Below, one piece after another: positions 39,901 to 48,387 of a DNA stretch of 64,000 nucleotides. The stretch lies in the NCBI GenBank assembly GCA_021775805.1, contig JAJFHD010000059.1, positions 1-64,000 on the forward strand, written 5' to 3'. The position numbers and the translations under genes were made by a program. This DNA comes from Alphaproteobacteria bacterium. GTDB lineage: Bacteria; Pseudomonadota; Alphaproteobacteria; Rhizobiales; JAJFHC01. The notes beneath the pieces are model-generated. The model was not told the origin of the DNA, searched no databases, and worked only from the letters and a program-made list of their open reading frames with translations. The stretch's first letter is position 1; each line of letters opens with the position of its first letter.

Positions 39901-40399
39901 TGTCCGGCGCGGCGAGGCATCGGCGGGCAAGCTGGCCGGGACGGTGACCTACCGCCAGGAGCGTAAATCCAAGAATGGCAACCGGTTTGCATTTGCCGGT
40001 TTTTCCGATCCCACCGGGCAGTTTGAAACCGTCATCTTCTCCGACACCTTGTCGGCAACAAGAGACTATCTGGTCCAGGGCAAGGCCGTCATTGTCACGG
40101 TCGAAGCGGACTGCGAGGACGACGACATCAAACTGCGTGCCCAGTCGGTCCAGCCAATCGACGACAACGCAATGGCGATCCAGGCCGGGTTGAGGATATT
40201 TGTCGACAATGCCGAGCCGATCGACAGCATAGCATCGCGTCTGGCCGGCGGTGGCAGTGCGCCGGTCAATCTTATCGTCACGGTCGACGGCGGGCTCCGG
40301 GAAGTGGAAATTTCGCTGGGATCGGAGTTCATCGTAACGCCACAGATCAAGGGCGCAATCAAGGCTGTTCCGGGCGTCATGGATGTCCAGGAACTGTAA
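36902..40399 (+). CDS. dnaE: DNA polymerase III subunit alpha (replicative DnaE1)
   Basis: A 1165-residue family C polymerase, the catalytic subunit of the chromosomal replicase. The N-terminal PHP domain begins VHLRTHSAYSLLEGA (about 22-36). The polymerase palm includes GPGRGSGAGSVVAWAL and the catalytic aspartates in PDFDIDFCQDRRDEV. It is followed by fingers, the HhH-containing GYGFNKSHAAAYALVAYQTA segment, and a C-terminal OB-fold (KLAGTVTYRQERKSKNGNRF). Normal length for DnaE1; the error-prone DnaE2 and its imuAB partners are absent here. No strong ribosome binding site precedes the ATG. Confidence 0.96.
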   Translation: MSDHDIMDVTGSSQDSALQDAGFVHLRTHSAYSLLEGALHIKTLVKLCEQFEMPAVGLTDSGNLFGALEFSELMVGAGVQPIVGTTLCVDFDDDENAQSKHRTQIGQKSFPTLALIAKDEAGYANLLKLSSASFLKPESSDAPHVTYRDFELHADGLIILTGGLTGAVNQALLDRQPDLARARIDRLKALCGDRLYVELQRHGMPEEHETEPELLSLAYEFEIPIVATNEAYFAESRDFEAHDALICISESTVVNAEDRRQLTPEHYFKSRQEMIALFADLPEAVANTVEIARRCAVRPMLRDPILPNFSVAGETLDESEELRRQATEGLEDRLSSVGVAEGFTRQNYIDRLDFELDVIISMKFPGYFLIVADFIKWAKSHDIPVGPGRGSGAGSVVAWALTVTDLDPLRFGLLFERFLNPERVSMPDFDIDFCQDRRDEVITYVQRKYGVDQVAQIITFGKLQARAVLRDVGRVLQLPYGQVDRLCKLIPNNPANPVTLEQAIEIEPRLQQERDDDESVKQMLKVGLRLEGLYRHASTHAAGVVIGDRRLDELVPLYRDPRSEMPVTQFNMKWVEKAGLVKFDFLGLKTLTVLETAKNLLHDRGVDLELGNMPLDDEASYELLSRGDTVGVFQLESSGMRDVLRKVKPDRFEDIIALVALYRPGPMDNIPTFISCKSGREDPDYLHPWLEDILKETYGVIIYQEQVMQIAQVLSGYSLGEADLLRRAMGKKIQAEMDMQKTRFVEGAVEKGVDRKQAEFIFELVNKFAGYGFNKSHAAAYALVAYQTAYLKANYPVEFMAASMTLDSGNTDKLYTFKQECDRMDVALLPPSINRSGVKFKVEDGKVRYALAAVKNVGTLAVEHIENEAAAAPFTTLCDFAERINPRVVNKRALEGLTRAGAFDDVNANRAQILGGVEKILSLAGRTAEDREQGQNDLFGGAGSSEERLLLDQVAPWLPMDRLSNEFDAVGFFLSGHPLDEYMSALKRKGVVPWQEFAAAVRRGEASAGKLAGTVTYRQERKSKNGNRFAFAGFSDPTGQFETVIFSDTLSATRDYLVQGKAVIVTVEADCEDDDIKLRAQSVQPIDDNAMAIQAGLRIFVDNAEPIDSIASRLAGGGSAPVNLIVTVDGGLREVEISLGSEFIVTPQIKGAIKAVPGVMDVQEL

Positions 40400-40435
40400 A
40401 AATCCGATTTCTTGTCGCAGGCCCGAACCACCGGG

Positions 40436-40464
40436 TTGCGTTGTGCTCCTTTTGAGCCTATAAC
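40436..40464 (+). promoter_or_regulatory. Candidate rpsB promoter
   Basis: A -35-like TTGCGT (40436-40441) and a -10 TATAAC (40459-40464) are separated by exactly 17 bases. They lie about 175 bases before rpsB in the 240-base gap after dnaE. The long leader could hold an S2 autoregulatory structure, but I see no clear one. Confidence 0.45.
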
Positions 40465-40639
40465 CCGCCGCGAATCCACACGTGGGGCTTTGGCTGTCCG
40501 CACGCGGCACACGTCTCCAGGCAGATTTCGATTTCTATGCCGCCAAGATGTTACCGCAACATAGCGTTCAGCCTTTCCGGTGTCATGGCGACATGACCAT
40601 CCCCGCGGCGGCCTAACCGGATAAAAAGGAGAACAGAGC

Positions 40640-41704
40640 ATGGCTCTGCCTGAATTTTCTATGCGCCAGCTGCTTGAAGCAGGCATACATTTCGGACATC
40701 AGACACACCGCTGGAATCCCAAGATGGAAAGCTACATCTTCGGGGCCCGCAACAATATCCACATCATCGACCTGGCACAGACAGTGCCATTGCTGCACCA
40801 GGCTCTGGTAACCGTGCGCGATGTGGTGTCGGGCGGCGGGCGCGTGCTTTTTGTCGGCACCAAGCGTCAGGCGTCCGAACCGATTGCAACCTCCGCAAAG
40901 CAGTGCGCGCAGTATTTCATCAATCACCGCTGGCTGGGGGGAACCCTGACGAACTGGAAGACGATCTCCAATTCCATACGTCGCCTGCGCACTCTCGAAG
41001 AGATGCTCTCCCAGACCGATCTTGGCCTGACCAAGAAGGAAATGCTGCGCCTGACGCGCGAAAAGGACAAGCTTGACCGCGCCCTTGGCGGCATCAAGGA
41101 CATGGGCGGCACACCTGACCTGATGTTCGTGATCGATACCAACAAGGAATCGATTGCCATTCAGGAAGCCAACAAACTGGGCATTCCCGTTGTCGGCATC
41201 CTGGACAGCAACTGTGACCCGAAGGGCATCGAATATCCGATCCCCGGCAACGACGACGCCGGTCGCGCGATCAATCTCTACTGCGATCTGATCAGCCGGG
41301 CCGTCATTGAAGGCATCTCGTCTGGCCAGGAAGCCCTGGGTGTCGATATCGGTGAGGCGGTGGAACCGGTCGTCGAAGAATTGCCCGCCGAAGTGGAGCC
41401 CGCACAGGAAGTCCCTGCCGCTCCTGTGGAGATTTCCGCGGAGGCGTTGGCCGAAGTCATTGACGAAGATGAAAAATACAAGGGCCTCGACGCACCGAAC
41501 GGTGAAGCCGACGACCTCAAGAAGATTTCCGGCGTCGGACCTGTTCTTGAAAAGAAGCTCAATGACATGGGCATATACCACTTCAGTCAGATTGCCGAGT
41601 TCACTCTGGATGACATCGCCAAGGTCGATGATGAGCTGAACTTCAAGGGCCGCATTGAACGTGACGACTGGATGGCTCAGGCCAAGGCATTGATTGAAGG
41701 CTGA
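40640..41704 (+). CDS. rpsB: 30S ribosomal protein S2 with C-terminal helix-hairpin-helix-like extension
   Basis: A 354-residue protein. Residues 1-245 are a canonical S2 ([48 protein letters not shown]). Then comes an acidic Glu/Pro/Ala-rich linker (about 245-287) and one module (about 288-352) of the type found twice in NuoE here: [17 protein letters not shown]...[11 protein letters not shown]...[12 protein letters not shown]. coli S2 has about 240 residues, so the tail adds about 110. Such extended S2 proteins occur in Rhizobiales; a role in RNA binding or assembly is plausible but unproven. Strong ribosome binding site AAGGAG (40626-40631). Confidence 0.96.
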   Translation: MALPEFSMRQLLEAGIHFGHQTHRWNPKMESYIFGARNNIHIIDLAQTVPLLHQALVTVRDVVSGGGRVLFVGTKRQASEPIATSAKQCAQYFINHRWLGGTLTNWKTISNSIRRLRTLEEMLSQTDLGLTKKEMLRLTREKDKLDRALGGIKDMGGTPDLMFVIDTNKESIAIQEANKLGIPVVGILDSNCDPKGIEYPIPGNDDAGRAINLYCDLISRAVIEGISSGQEALGVDIGEAVEPVVEELPAEVEPAQEVPAAPVEISAEALAEVIDEDEKYKGLDAPNGEADDLKKISGVGPVLEKKLNDMGIYHFSQIAEFTLDDIAKVDDELNFKGRIERDDWMAQAKALIEG

Positions 41705-41777
41705 CATTGGTGGCTTGCGGCGGTCGCACGTTTAAGCGCGGCGTTGCATCAGCCGGCAAGAGTTGAAAGGTGAAAAG

Positions 41778-42707
41778 ATGACGAACATTACCGCGGCAAT
41801 GGTCAAGGAACTCCGCGAGAAAACCGGCGCAGGCATGATGGACTGCAAAGGGGCCTTGAGTGAAAACGCCGGAGACATGGAAGCTGCCGTCGATTGGTTG
41901 CGCACCAAAGGACTTGCGAAAGCTGCAAAGAAAGCGGGCCGGGTGGCTGCGGAAGGACTCGTCGGTGTGATTTCCGACGGCCGGTCCGGCGCAGTCGTTG
42001 AGGTCAATTCCGAAACCGATTTTGTTGCCCGCAATGACAGTTTTCAGAAGATGGTGACTGACATCTCGACAGCGGCTCTCGCAGCCGATGGCGATTTTGA
42101 CGCGTTGCTGCAGGCATCCTACCCCGGATCGTCCAAGACGGTTCAGGAATACGTCACCGAAATGGTTGGCACCATCGGCGAGAACATGAACGTGCGCCGG
42201 GCGGCTGAAATTTCCGTTTCCAACGGCGTCGTGGCATCTTACGCCCACAGCCAGGTGGCCCCCGGTCTCGGCAAGATCGGCGTCATCGTCGGTCTGGAAT
42301 CCGATGGTGATGCTGAGAAACTTGCCGCATTCGGCAAGCAGGTGGCTATGCACATTGCGGCGACCAACCCACTGGCGCTAACCGCCGACGAGCTCGACCA
42401 GGAAGTTGTCGAGCGTGAACGTGCAATCTTTGCCGAACAGGCCCGTGAATCCGGAAAACCCGAAGAGATCATCGGCAAGATGGTCGAAGGGCGGCTTCGC
42501 AAGTTCTATGAGGAATCGGTCCTGCTTTCCCAGACGTTTGTAATCGACGGTGAAAACACTGTCGAAAAGGCCGTAAAGGCCGCGGAAACAGATATCGGAG
42601 CGCCGGTAAAGGTCACGGGCTTTGTCCGTTACGCCCTTGGTGAAGGCATCGAGAAGGCAGAAGATGACTTTGCTGCCGAGGTTGCGGCTGCGGCTTCCAT
42701 TGGTTGA
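41778..42707 (+). CDS. tsf: Elongation factor Ts
   Basis: A 309-residue nucleotide-exchange factor for EF-Tu. The N-terminal UBA-like segment [19 protein letters not shown] and the core motif [11 protein letters not shown] are intact. The ATG at 41778 (MTNITAAMV) has AAAGG (41766-41770) in front; an in-frame TTG at 41763 would add five residues. It follows rpsB by 73 bp, the usual order. Confidence 0.97.
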   Translation: MTNITAAMVKELREKTGAGMMDCKGALSENAGDMEAAVDWLRTKGLAKAAKKAGRVAAEGLVGVISDGRSGAVVEVNSETDFVARNDSFQKMVTDISTAALAADGDFDALLQASYPGSSKTVQEYVTEMVGTIGENMNVRRAAEISVSNGVVASYAHSQVAPGLGKIGVIVGLESDGDAEKLAAFGKQVAMHIAATNPLALTADELDQEVVERERAIFAEQARESGKPEEIIGKMVEGRLRKFYEESVLLSQTFVIDGENTVEKAVKAAETDIGAPVKVTGFVRYALGEGIEKAEDDFAAEVAAAASIG

Positions 42708-42821
42708 AAATTTGTTCACTCGAATCGTCTCCAAGCGACTAGAGTGTGATCCATCAATGACGGCAACCTGCCGACAATCGGCTGGTTGTCGGCGCATCCA
42801 CACCTGAAACAAGAACACTCC

Positions 42822-43547
42822 ATGGCAGGCCACCCAGCTTATCCGCGCGTCCTCCTAAAGGTTTCTGGTGAGGCACTCATGGGCAATGAAGCCTATGGGA
42901 TCGACATGGACACGGTCAGCCGGGTCGCCAGCGATATTGCTGATGCAAACAAGCTGGGCATTGAGCTTTGCCTGGACAACGGCGGCGGTAACATATTCAG
43001 AGGCCTGAGCGGTGCGGCCCAGGGTATGGAAAGGGCCAACGCGGACTACATGGGAATGCTGGCCACCGTCATGAATGCGCTGGCCATGCGCAATGCCCTT
43101 GAAGATGCCGGAGTCACCGCCAGGGTTCTGTCCGCCATTCCCATGCCAACGGTTTGCGAACCCTTCATTCGACAAAGAGCCATTAGACATTTGGAGAAGG
43201 GGCGTGTGGTCATCTTTGCAGCCGGTACCGGGAATCCCTTCTTTACGACCGACACGGCCGCTGCTTTGCGAGCGGCAGAGATGAATTGCAACGCCTTGCT
43301 GAAGGGGACAAGCGTTGACGGAATTTACTCGGCAGACCCCAAGAAGGACGCGGATGCCGTGAGATACGAGCATCTTAATTACCTTGACGTCTTGTCTCGC
43401 GATCTCAAAGTAATGGATGCGGCTGCTATAACGCTTGCCCGCGAGAACGGAATACCGATAATTGTCTTTTCGATCAAGACGGCCGGCGCATTCGTTTCCG
43501 TATTGAAAGGCGAGGGAAGATCGACAATCGTTGATTCCACCTGCTAA
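42822..43547 (+). CDS. pyrH: Uridylate kinase
   Basis: A 241-residue hexameric UMP kinase of the amino-acid-kinase fold. Motifs: [13 protein letters not shown] at the N-terminus, GGGNIFRG, the [13 protein letters not shown] segment and [11 protein letters not shown]. The start is the ATG at 42822; the frame extends upstream to a TTG, but without family sequence. It lies between tsf and frr as usual. Confidence 0.96.
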   Translation: MAGHPAYPRVLLKVSGEALMGNEAYGIDMDTVSRVASDIADANKLGIELCLDNGGGNIFRGLSGAAQGMERANADYMGMLATVMNALAMRNALEDAGVTARVLSAIPMPTVCEPFIRQRAIRHLEKGRVVIFAAGTGNPFFTTDTAAALRAAEMNCNALLKGTSVDGIYSADPKKDADAVRYEHLNYLDVLSRDLKVMDAAAITLARENGIPIIVFSIKTAGAFVSVLKGEGRSTIVDSTC

Positions 43548-43577
43548 GGAATATGACGCGGCAAACTGGAGGTTGTT

Positions 43578-44141
43578 ATGTCTGATCAGGATTTCGACAT
43601 TGACGATATCGAACGCCGTATGAAGGGCTCTGTCACGGTTCTCGGCGAAGAGTTTGGCGGATTGCGGACCGGTCGGGCATCGGCAAGCCTGCTGGAGCCC
43701 ATCACCGTCGAAGCGTACGGCTCCCAAATGCCCATGGCACAGGTCGGGACCATCGGTGTCCCGGAATCACGCATGCTCTCGGTTCAGGTCTGGGACAAGA
43801 CACTTGTGGCGGCGGTGGACAAGGCCATACGCACATCGAGCCTCGGCCTCAATCCCATCGTTGACGGGCAAACGGTCCGTGTTCCAATTCCGGAACTGAA
43901 TGAGGAACGCCGTCAGGAACTGTCCAAAGTTGCCGGTCAGTATGCGGAGCAGGCGAGGATCGCTGCCCGCAACGTGCGCCGTGACGGCATGGAGCAGCTG
44001 AAGCGCCTCGAGAAGGACGGCGGCATGGGGCAGGACGAGCACAAGGCATGGGCAGAAGAAGTGCAGGAACTGACCGACAAGACCATTGAATCCATTGACC
44101 AACTACTGGCGGCAAAAGAAGAAGAGATCATGCAGGTCTGA
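43578..44141 (+). CDS. frr: Ribosome recycling factor
   Basis: A 187-residue RRF that splits the post-termination ribosome together with EF-G. The hallmark [20 protein letters not shown] (about 30-49) and the C-terminal [18 protein letters not shown] helix are present. Normal length, starting 30 bp after pyrH with GGAGG upstream. Confidence 0.97.
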   Translation: MSDQDFDIDDIERRMKGSVTVLGEEFGGLRTGRASASLLEPITVEAYGSQMPMAQVGTIGVPESRMLSVQVWDKTLVAAVDKAIRTSSLGLNPIVDGQTVRVPIPELNEERRQELSKVAGQYAEQARIAARNVRRDGMEQLKRLEKDGGMGQDEHKAWAEEVQELTDKTIESIDQLLAAKEEEIMQV

Positions 44142-44182
44142 ACCACACAGGTACTCGACAACCCCATACCCGGACCACCCGT

Positions 44183-44947
44183 ATGTTGACCACCGATACC
44201 TCCCAGTCAGTTGACGATGCAAAATCTGACGCGGATACGCCCAGACACGTTGCTGTCATTATGGACGGTAACGGCCGCTGGGCGTCGAAGAGATCTTTGC
44301 CCCGCACGTCGGGGCATCAGCAGGGGGTCAAGACGGTTCGCAACGTCGTTCGCTGGGCCGGTGAACTTGGCATTGATTATCTCACCCTGTTTTCTTTCAG
44401 TTCCGAGAACTGGCGGCGGCCGGCGCAGGAAGTCGACTTTCTTATGGGGCTGCTGAAGCGGTTCATAAGGCAGGACCTCGCGGAGTTGCACGAAGCCGGC
44501 GTTCGTGTCCGGATAATCGGACGCCGGGACGATCTTGACCGGGACCTGCTCAGATTGCTTGAAGACTCAGAGGCGCTGACACGCGACAACGCCAATCTCA
44601 ATCTTGTTGTCGCGTTTAACTACGGAAGCCGGAATGAAATCGTCAGAGCTGTCCAATCGGTCGCCGAGGCCATCGACCGCGGCGATGTGCGGCGCGAAGA
44701 CATCACCGAGGAGCTTCTCGCATCTCACATGGACACGTTTGGTATCCCCGATCCCGATCTCATTGTGCGGACCAGTGGTGAACAGCGTTTGAGCAACTTC
44801 CTGTTGTGGCAATGCGCCTATTCGGAGTTCGTGTTTGTTGACGAGTGCTGGCCGGATTTCGGCCGGGAATCGCTGGAACGAGCGATCGAGCAGTATCGCA
44901 AGAGAGATCGGCGGTTCGGCCGGGTTGCCGGACAGACGGGTACCTAG
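44183..44947 (+). CDS. uppS: Undecaprenyl diphosphate synthase
   Basis: A 254-residue cis-prenyltransferase that makes the C55 carrier lipid for peptidoglycan and other envelope polymers. The active-site motif VAVIMDGNGRWA (about 24-35) holds the catalytic Asp. SSENWRRPAQEV and the C-terminal RTSGEQRLSNFLLWQ and ELVF-like EFVFVDECWPDF segments are intact. Usual position between frr and cdsA. Confidence 0.96.
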   Translation: MLTTDTSQSVDDAKSDADTPRHVAVIMDGNGRWASKRSLPRTSGHQQGVKTVRNVVRWAGELGIDYLTLFSFSSENWRRPAQEVDFLMGLLKRFIRQDLAELHEAGVRVRIIGRRDDLDRDLLRLLEDSEALTRDNANLNLVVAFNYGSRNEIVRAVQSVAEAIDRGDVRREDITEELLASHMDTFGIPDPDLIVRTSGEQRLSNFLLWQCAYSEFVFVDECWPDFGRESLERAIEQYRKRDRRFGRVAGQTGT

Positions 44948-44986
44948 GCATTTGCGTTACCCATTGACCATCGGGAATCGACGCGG

Positions 44987-45802
44987 ATGAGCACGCTGAC
45001 GAAGAGAATCCTTTCAGCGCTCGTCATGGCGCCTGTTGCCCTGGGTGCCGTGTGGTCCGGCGGTATCTGGTATTTCCTGTTCGTGTCAATTGTCGGACTT
45101 TTGATGGCGTGGGAGTGGACCGGCTTGACGGAAGGCAATCCCTGGTTGGCACAAATGTGGGTCTTGGCAGCCGGAGTTTTTGTTACGACAACTTCGGCAT
45201 TTGCCGGCACTCCCGGGTTTGTCGCAGTAGCGGTTTTGGTGACAGGTATTGTTTGCGCCGGAATTGCCCGGGTGCGCACCAGAAATCCGGTGTGGGCCGG
45301 CCTGGCCATTTTCTATATCGGTTTGCCGGTCGCATTCTTGATAATTCTTCGAAACGATACGGCGCTGGGTCTGGAAGCCGTCATCTGGCTGTTGCTTGTG
45401 GTCTGGGCGACCGACGTTTTTGCCTATTTTGCGGGAAAATCCATTGGCGGCCCTAAACTTGCGCCTAAGGCATCGCCAAACAAAACCTGGGCGGGACTTC
45501 TGGGCGGTATCGCCGGCGCGTCGATTGTTGGTGCCGTGGTGGCCGCCGTGCTGAATCAGGAATCCATGGCTTTTCTGGCAATCTTGAGCGGCGTACTCGC
45601 GGTCATCGCACAAATTGGCGATATTGCCGAATCTGCTATGAAACGCCATTTCAATGTGAAAGACTCCAGCAGCCTTATTCCCGGCCATGGCGGTGTCATG
45701 GATCGGGTTGACGGGTTGGTAACCGTCGTCGCGCTTGCCGGTGCAATCGGTTGGTATCGTGGCGGGATGGACGAGGCGGCGCGCGGAATTCTGATATGGT
45801 AA
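44987..45802 (+). CDS. cdsA: Phosphatidate cytidylyltransferase
   Basis: A 271-residue membrane enzyme that makes CDP-diacylglycerol from phosphatidic acid and CTP. It has six or more hydrophobic helices. The family signature is KDSSSLIPGHGGVMDRVDGL near the C-terminus, preceded by SPNKTWAGLLGG. It overlaps dxr by 7 bp. Confidence 0.95.
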   Translation: MSTLTKRILSALVMAPVALGAVWSGGIWYFLFVSIVGLLMAWEWTGLTEGNPWLAQMWVLAAGVFVTTTSAFAGTPGFVAVAVLVTGIVCAGIARVRTRNPVWAGLAIFYIGLPVAFLIILRNDTALGLEAVIWLLLVVWATDVFAYFAGKSIGGPKLAPKASPNKTWAGLLGGIAGASIVGAVVAAVLNQESMAFLAILSGVLAVIAQIGDIAESAMKRHFNVKDSSSLIPGHGGVMDRVDGLVTVVALAGAIGWYRGGMDEAARGILIW

Positions 45803-47022
45803 CGCAATCAACCAAACTGGCCGACTGCAGTCCGTGCATTGCAAGCATCCCTGCACGCCGGCGGGTATCGATCTTGGGATCGACCGGTTCTGTCGGCTGC
45901 AACACACTGAATGTCATTGAAAGCAACAGCGAACGGTATTGCGTTGAGTCGCTCACAGCCTATCGAAATGTCGCGCTGTTGGCGGAGCAGGCCAGACACG
46001 TATCGGCGAAACTGGCGGTGATCGGCGACGCGTCGCTGTTTGACGAACTCAAACAACGATTGTCCGGCACGAACATCGAAGTCGCTGCCGGTCCTGGCGC
46101 TTTGGTCGAGGCCGCGCAGCGCCCGGCCGACATCGTTATGGCATCGATTGTCGGGGCAGCCGGACTGGCGCCGACATTGGCGGCTGTGAGACAGGGCACG
46201 GCTGTCGCCCTGGCAAACAAGGAGTGCCTGGTCTCCGCCGGCTCGCTGTTTATGAAGGAGGTGTCTGCCTCCGCCTGTACATTGCTGCCTGTTGATTCAG
46301 AGCATAACGCGATTTTTCAAGCCCTGGACGGAAGTCACGGCAGGAATTTCAGTCGGATAATTCTTACGGCGTCCGGAGGGCCGTTCCGCACATGGTCGAC
46401 GAAAGATATGGAAACCGCATCTCCGGAACAGGCTCTCAATCACCCGAACTGGAGTATGGGCGACAAGCTGACAATTGATTCTGCGACGATGATGAACAAG
46501 GGCCTGGAACTGATCGAAGCCCATCATCTGTTTTCCACTGGGCCCGACAAACTCGATGTTCTGGTCCATCCGCAATCTGTCGTGCATGGTATGGTCGAGT
46601 ACAGGGATGGTTCTATATTGGCACAATTGGGGTCGCCGGATATGCGTAAGCCAATCTCCCATGCGCTCGGCTGGCCGGACCGAATTGAGAACCGGGCGCC
46701 GAAGCTCAGACTTGAACAACTGTCGAGCCTGACATTCGAAGCTGTGGATGAAGAAAGATTTCCCGCAATTGGCGTCTGCCGCGACTGTATGCGGCACAAT
46801 GCCAGTGCATCCACTGTCCTGAACGCGGCGAATGAAATCGCTGTTGAGCGATTCCTGGCCGGCGACATCGGGTTTCTCGAGATTACGAGTCTCGTGATGA
46901 AGTCGCTGGAATGTGCGATGACAGACGGGATGCTGGCGCCACTGAGCAATCTCGATGACGTCGCTTGTGTTGATCAATATGGTCGCAACAAAGCCCGCAT
47001 GTTGGCCCAAGGGTTGCAATAG
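45796..47022 (+). CDS. dxr: 1-deoxy-D-xylulose 5-phosphate reductoisomerase
   Basis: A 408-residue enzyme for the second step of the MEP isoprenoid pathway, forming MEP from DXP with NADPH. The NADPH-binding motif ILGSTGSVGCNTLNVI, LANKECLVSAG, LPVDSEHNAIFQAL (metal and substrate ligands) and TMMNKGLELIEAHHLF are present. The ATG at 45796 overlaps the cdsA stop; an ATG 45 bp upstream lies within cdsA. The N-terminal 35 residues before the Rossmann fold are longer than in many homologues. Confidence 0.95.
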   Translation: MVTQSTKLADCSPCIASIPARRRVSILGSTGSVGCNTLNVIESNSERYCVESLTAYRNVALLAEQARHVSAKLAVIGDASLFDELKQRLSGTNIEVAAGPGALVEAAQRPADIVMASIVGAAGLAPTLAAVRQGTAVALANKECLVSAGSLFMKEVSASACTLLPVDSEHNAIFQALDGSHGRNFSRIILTASGGPFRTWSTKDMETASPEQALNHPNWSMGDKLTIDSATMMNKGLELIEAHHLFSTGPDKLDVLVHPQSVVHGMVEYRDGSILAQLGSPDMRKPISHALGWPDRIENRAPKLRLEQLSSLTFEAVDEERFPAIGVCRDCMRHNASASTVLNAANEIAVERFLAGDIGFLEITSLVMKSLECAMTDGMLAPLSNLDDVACVDQYGRNKARMLAQGLQ

Positions 47023-47045
47023 AGGCGGTACCTGTTGGTTGTAAC

Positions 47046-47078
47046 GACTGTCTGTCCCATATCGGGAGGACGGCAGTC
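47046..47078 (+). other. Hairpin in the dxr-rseP gap
   Basis: Two 5-bp helices, GACTG/CAGTC and TGTCC/GGACG (one G-T pair), stack across a small internal loop in the 78-base gap. No T-run follows, so it is more likely an mRNA-processing or attenuation structure than a terminator. Weak evidence. Confidence 0.3.
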
Positions 47079-47100
47079 CCAAAGTGTTGGAATTACATAA

Positions 47101-48243
47101 ATGGATATTTTCGCTGGTCTTCAAGGGCATCTGAACACGGTATTTCTGAATACGGTTCCTTTCCTCTTTGTCTTGACCGTCATTATTTTCTTTCATGAAC
47201 TAGGCCATTTCGCGGTGGCACGGTGGTGCGGTGTCAAGGTTGATGCCTTCTCGATCGGATTCGGCCGCGAGATATTTGGCCGTACGGACAGCCAGGGCAC
47301 CCGCTGGAAGCTGTGTTGGATCCCGCTGGGCGGATATGTGAAGTTTTTCGACGATTCCGACGTTTCCAGTTCGCCCGGTTCACAGGACCAGGCGGAAAAT
47401 GCGTTATCCGCCAGCGAAGGCGGCTTTCACGGCAAGCCGCTGGGCCAGCGGGCGGCCATCGTTGCTGCGGGGCCAATCGCCAATTTCATCCTGGCGATCG
47501 TGATTTTCGCCGGAATTTTCACGTTTGTCGGCCGGCCGGTGTCGCCGCCCCGGGTGGACGACATCAAGCCAGGCAGTGCCGCGGAACTCGCCGGGTTCGA
47601 GATTGGTGACATTATTGTTGAAATCGATGGAGAATCGATCAAGGCCTTCGCCGATTTACAGCGCAAGGTCAGCATCAGCCCCGACCAGTCGTTGACGTTT
47701 GTGGTTGATCGCGGTGGGGAGAACGTGACGCTGTCGGCCACCCCTTTGCTCAACGAATCAAAGGACAGATTCGGCAATAGCTACCGGCGCGGATTGCTGG
47801 GTATCTCTCACAAGATGAAACCCGGCGATGTGGTCGTGGAAAAATACAACATCCTGGAAGCCACCTGGATGGGAACAAAAGAGACCTGGTTTGTTGTCGA
47901 ACGGACATTCAGCTTTTTTGGGGGACTGATCGGCGGGACGGAGAAAGCCGATCAACTAGGCGGCCCATTGCGAATCGCGCAAGTTTCCGGCCAACTTGCG
48001 AGCATAAGCATTACAGCTCTCGTCAATCTCGCTGCAGTGCTTTCTGTAAGTATCGGACTTCTTAACCTTTTTCCAATTCCGGTTTTGGATGGAGGACATT
48101 TGCTGTACTATGGAATCGAGGCAATTAGGGGCAAGCCGCTGAGTGATAGAGTGTTGCAGGCGGGCTTCAAATTTGGCTTGGCGGCCGTCTTGATGTTGAT
48201 GATTTTTGCCACATGGAACGATCTGATGCAGTTCGCCAACTGA
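47101..48243 (+). CDS. rseP: RseP-family site-2 intramembrane metalloprotease
   Basis: A 380-residue inner-membrane zinc protease. The catalytic HELGH is at 32-36 in the first helix, and the third zinc ligand is in NLFPIPVLDGGHLLYYG. A single PDZ domain (about 140-215, DIKPGSAAELAGFEIGDIIVEIDG, quoted in part) lies between them. It cleaves membrane anti-sigma factors and remnant signal peptides in other bacteria. Position between dxr and bamA is canonical. Confidence 0.95.
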   Translation: MDIFAGLQGHLNTVFLNTVPFLFVLTVIIFFHELGHFAVARWCGVKVDAFSIGFGREIFGRTDSQGTRWKLCWIPLGGYVKFFDDSDVSSSPGSQDQAENALSASEGGFHGKPLGQRAAIVAAGPIANFILAIVIFAGIFTFVGRPVSPPRVDDIKPGSAAELAGFEIGDIIVEIDGESIKAFADLQRKVSISPDQSLTFVVDRGGENVTLSATPLLNESKDRFGNSYRRGLLGISHKMKPGDVVVEKYNILEATWMGTKETWFVVERTFSFFGGLIGGTEKADQLGGPLRIAQVSGQLASISITALVNLAAVLSVSIGLLNLFPIPVLDGGHLLYYGIEAIRGKPLSDRVLQAGFKFGLAAVLMLMIFATWNDLMQFAN

Positions 48244-48387
48244 TGTGATGCTTTTTAACCACATATCAGTGATTTAGAGTCTCAAAGCTTTCGATAGACG
48301 GTTCACAACGAGGAAAAAAACCGGTAAAAGATATCTTAATTGAGGACACTTCGCCGGGGCGATGAAGCAGCAGGTTAATATAATTCA

